Source of the DNA: Exilibacterium sp.
GTDB lineage: Bacteria; Pseudomonadota; Gammaproteobacteria; Pseudomonadales; Cellvibrionaceae
Direction: 5' to 3'
Assembly (NCBI GenBank): GCA_028280195.1
Contig: JANQMH010000071.1
Coordinates: 1-32,109, forward strand
Length of the DNA stretch: 32,109 bases
Under the pieces are notes generated by a model that saw only the letters and a list, made by a program, of their open reading frames with translations, searched no databases and was not told where the DNA came from. Position numbers and translations under genes: made by a program. Each line of letters begins with the position of its first letter. The first letter of the stretch is position 1. Positions 30,092 to 32,109 of the stretch are shown here, one piece after another.

Positions 30092-30439
30092 TTATTCCGT
30101 CAGCATCACATAACCGGGATTCGGCGATGCCTGATAAACCGGCATGTCCGCACAGGAGGTGATATCGGCGTAATATACGGTAACACCGGTTTTCGCCACC
30201 TGCGCCACCTGAGCCAGGGACAGCCACCCCTTACAGGTCTCCGTAGTAACACCCTTCCATGTCGTATTTAAATTGCACACCTGCGTATGATCATTGCGCC
30301 AGGTGCCATTGATAACGACATGGCCCGCTTCATCAATCCAGGTACTGGTGATCTGGCCGCGGCACCACTGGGGAGCGGCGGATACAGCTATAGAAAGTAA
30401 AAATGTTGTAGTGAATACTAATAACGGTTTGTATTTCAT
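30092..30439 (-). CDS. Small secreted protein, unknown function
   Basis: The product is 115 aa from the ATG at 30439, with AAGGG upstream; an earlier ATG at 30463 is possible. Residues 1-20 are a signal peptide (YKPLLVFTTTFLLSIAVSAA). Four cysteines follow in the mature part (QWCRG, TQVCNLN, TETCKGW, SCADM), consistent with two disulfides in a periplasmic or extracellular fold. The sequence is rich in Thr, Val and Trp, so probably all-beta (STWIDEAGHVVINGTWRND). I recognise no family. It is on the same strand as the gene at 30507, which also encodes a small secreted protein, and as the Cys-His protein downstream; the gaps (67 and 265 bp) argue against one operon. Confidence 0.7.
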   Translation of the reverse strand: MKYKPLLVFTTTFLLSIAVSAAPQWCRGQITSTWIDEAGHVVINGTWRNDHTQVCNLNTTWKGVTTETCKGWLSLAQVAQVAKTGVTVYYADITSCADMPVYQASPNPGYVMLTE

Positions 30440-30506
30440 GGCACACCCTTTTGTAGAACGCAATCTCAGTGGTCTGGATGACCGCTGCCGGTTCTATGCC
30501 GGCACG

Positions 30507-30836
30507 CTAGCCTACCCGATGAACCCTTATCCTGCCATTAGAGCAATCGCCCTGACCGCCGTACCCGATATTGACGACTTCGCCTTTGGCATAGGCCAGT
30601 AACAGCCTTGATAAAAGCTGTTGTCGCCGCTGCGCCGGAATAGCTGCATCGATGGAAAAGTAGTCTGCCAGGCAGCCGGGGTGAGAGTCCGGCTGATTCT
30701 CCATACTGAAGAGTATGTAGTCGCCATCGGCATAGGTGAGTACCGCGGCTATTTTACCCTGCATATTTGAATCATATGCAGATAGCGATGGCATTGATAT
30801 CACGAGAAACAGGGTAGTCCTCAGCACTTTTTGCAT
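30507..30836 (-). CDS. Small secreted protein with one disulfide-type Cys pair
   Basis: The product is 109 aa from the ATG at 30836; a GTG at 30842 would be closer to the AAGGAAGG element and is equally possible. Residues 1-20 are a signal peptide (VLRTTLFLVISMPSLSA). The mature part has a beta-rich start (GKIAAVLTYADGDYILFSME), C54 in HPGCLADYF, a helix (RRQQLLSRLLLAYAKGE), then VVNIGYGGQGDCSNGRIRVHRV. Such 'DG ... HPGC ... R-LLAY-G--V-IGY--GDC---RI' proteins are common among gammaproteobacterial hypothetical proteins, by impression. Function unknown. Confidence 0.72.
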   Translation of the reverse strand: MQKVLRTTLFLVISMPSLSAYDSNMQGKIAAVLTYADGDYILFSMENQPDSHPGCLADYFSIDAAIPAQRRQQLLSRLLLAYAKGEVVNIGYGGQGDCSNGRIRVHRVG

Positions 30837-30842
30837 GATCAC

Positions 30843-31132
30843 TTAACCTTCCTTTGTCAGTTGTCAATTGTTGATGGAAAGTCTTGCTACATAGATTGCT
30901 AAGTTCACGATTGCTCAGTCCACAGCGGCGTTTGCCTCATTGGACACGACAGCTTTTCCCAGACGTATTGATATTAATAACAAGCGATAGCAGCACGCCC
31001 CAAGCCTGTTTTTTACCAGGCTGGGACAATATATGCAAGTGGATTGTCAGTCGACGGTTAGCTACACATCGGCACCCAGGCCCGACGCCGTGGATGCGGC
31101 ATTTGGATTCCACCCAAAGACAAGATCATCGA
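30843..31132. other. 290-bp region without recognisable gene
   Basis: No supported reading frame, hairpin or repeat was found. It separates the small secreted protein gene (start 30836) from the end of the gene at 31133, both on the minus strand, so it would hold the promoter of the former and the 3' end of the latter. Confidence 0.4.
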
Positions 31133-31888
31133 TCAGGATTGATAGTAATAAGTAATTCGCGCACTGAACGACTTCCCTTCACCGTTCTTCACATTCACCA
31201 CCCCGCAATACTGGTGCAGGCGCCGGCTCTGGCTGTCGTACACCAGCTGCAGGGGCTCGACCAGCCAGCGCAGCAGGCGGTTTTTCGGCTCCACGTAAAA
31301 ACACTGGAGCTGCTCCGCGGCCAGATCCGAGACCTGCATATTGTCGCACTTGTCGCGGTCCTTGGCGGTAACCTGCAACTTGATACTGCGCTGGTGCACG
31401 GGCGAGGCAAAACCGATGGCAAAGGCTTTGCCACCGATCAGTTCGTCCCAGTGCTCGCGCACCACCACATCAAAACCGCCGTCCACTACATCCACACGGC
31501 GTTCGGCAACCTGAGTTTCACGCCACGGCTCCTCGGCGGCGGATTTGTAACGCAATACCATTTTATCGCCGCGCCACAGAGCCTGGCGTTTCTCACCGAT
31601 ACGAAAATCCTCCTGCTCCACTTCCGGGCGCGCCGGGTCTGCCTGCGGCTGCTCCGCGCTGGTGTAGCGCAACAGCTTTTTGGCAAACAGGCGACTGGGG
31701 GCCTTGTGGTATTCGACTCTGGTGGTCTTGCCGTCGTCACCGAAAAAATGATACTCGCAGTAGAGGAATTCGCCGGTCTCGACATCGGCGGCGCGGCCGA
31801 CGATGTCGGCGTCGGGGTTTTGCACGCACTCGGAGTCGGCAGGCAGGGACGCACTCAGTATCCCCATGACCACAGCGCTCAATAACAT
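31133..31888 (-). CDS. Secreted hypothetical protein next to a DUF2878 gene
   Basis: The product is 251 aa from the ATG at 31888, with AGGGG and GTAGG in front; an ATG at 31960 would overlap the upstream gene and lose the signal peptide at the N-terminus. Residues 1-16 look like a short signal sequence. The mature part is beta-rich and charged, with five Cys (SECVQ, YCEYH, DKCDN, QCFY, QYCGV). I recognise no family. The gene starts five bases after the DUF2878 stop on the same strand, so the two are translationally linked. DUF2878 genes commonly sit in a lipid/photo-oxidative-stress cluster with chalcone-isomerase-like and cyclopropane-fatty-acid synthase genes, which hints at an envelope role. 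Confidence 0.7.
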   Translation of the reverse strand: MLLSAVVMGILSASLPADSECVQNPDADIVGRAADVETGEFLYCEYHFFGDDGKTTRVEYHKAPSRLFAKKLLRYTSAEQPQADPARPEVEQEDFRIGEKRQALWRGDKMVLRYKSAAEEPWRETQVAERRVDVVDGGFDVVVREHWDELIGGKAFAIGFASPVHQRSIKLQVTAKDRDKCDNMQVSDLAAEQLQCFYVEPKNRLLRWLVEPLQLVYDSQSRRLHQYCGVVNVKNGEGKSFSARITYYYQS

Positions 31889-31893
31889 GATAC

Positions 31894-32109
31894 CTACCCC
31901 TGTTTGAGAGGTTGCGCCCTGCCCCAGTGGAGCAAGGCGGGAAACAGAATTGCCCAACACACGGCCAGGGCACCGAAGGACAGCCAGAGTGGTTCAGCAA
32001 ACGTCACGCCGCCGTTAAGAAGCCCGCCGCCAAAATAGCTGAGCGGGCCGGCAATCGCCCCCAGCAGTGCGGCAAGCCAGGGAAAACGACTCAACTTGCT
32101 GAAGCAGTG
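31894..32109 (-). CDS. DUF2878-type inner-membrane protein (C-terminal part, cut by window edge)
   Basis: The last 72 codons are visible, and the frame stays open to the right edge. Two membrane helices are seen: WLAALLGAIAGPLSYFGGG and LWLSFGALAVCWAILFPALL. The first carries the 'G-GP-Y--G' helix and the second the 'W-L-FP' end of DUF2878. In other Gammaproteobacteria this protein occurs beside chalcone-isomerase-like, DUF3833 and fatty-acid cyclopropane genes. Upstream genes are beyond the window. Confidence 0.65.
   Translation of the reverse strand, partial: HCFSKLSRFPWLAALLGAIAGPLSYFGGGLLNGGVTFAEPLWLSFGALAVCWAILFPALLHWGRAQPLKQG

Overview
The window reads as chromosome of a GC-rich, probably marine, Gammaproteobacterium. 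SthA, PrfC (RF3), a RegBA/RoxSR redox two-component pair, a TonB C-terminal protein and the spondin-domain and DUF2878 neighbourhoods all fit that group. A Cellvibrionales-like lineage is a guess. No rRNA, tRNA, CRISPR array, transposase or integrase was found.

Layout. 1-640 is the N-terminal part of an RND-type membrane fusion protein (minus strand, cut by the window edge), divergent from a membrane-anchored helix-hairpin-helix protein (863-1252). 1256-6655 is a signalling neighbourhood: a cyclic-nucleotide-binding-domain protein, a secreted protein that appears to join a chalcone-isomerase-like domain to a TonB C-terminal domain, an unrecognised protein, a protein with a degenerate receiver domain, and an HDOD protein that overlaps sthA by four bases. 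8215-10615 holds an AI-2E family permease, a small membrane protein and an outer-membrane beta-barrel. 10616-11830 is a lower-GC patch with a DUF3800 gene whose stop codon overlaps the stop of a convergent VOC/glyoxalase gene.

12370-13953 is prfC. Between prfC and a MATE transporter lies an AT-richer toxin-antitoxin island (about 14040-18120, all minus strand): an abiEi/abiEii type IV-like pair, a small gene that looks frameshifted, and hipA/hipB. Its control DNA is unusually legible. There are four copies of an 18-bp dyad in front of hipB, spaced 31/44/31 bp. In front of abiEi is a near-consensus promoter whose predicted start falls on the GTG start codon, with two related 15-bp dyads. The -35 of the likely prfC promoter lies inside the last codons of abiEii.

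19722-21546 is regB-regA with the quinone motif, redox-box cysteine and Fis-type DNA-binding domain all visible, followed by a secreted cytochrome c/PQQ sugar dehydrogenase fusion. 23189-27912 holds a coiled-coil protein, a CrtI/PYROXD2-like FAD oxidoreductase, a SYLF-domain lipoprotein, a small protein with a repeated YRGQ motif, and a secreted glycerophosphodiester phosphodiesterase. 28296-32109 holds a spondin-N protein, an orphan protein with a CheD/CNF-like Cys-His pattern, two small Cys-containing secreted proteins, a secreted hypothetical protein, and the end of a DUF2878 membrane protein.

The best candidates for something new are the chalcone-isomerase-like/TonB fusion, the orphan Cys-His protein at 29098-29826, and the operator architecture of the hipBA/abiE island. 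All functional calls come from motif recognition without database searches.
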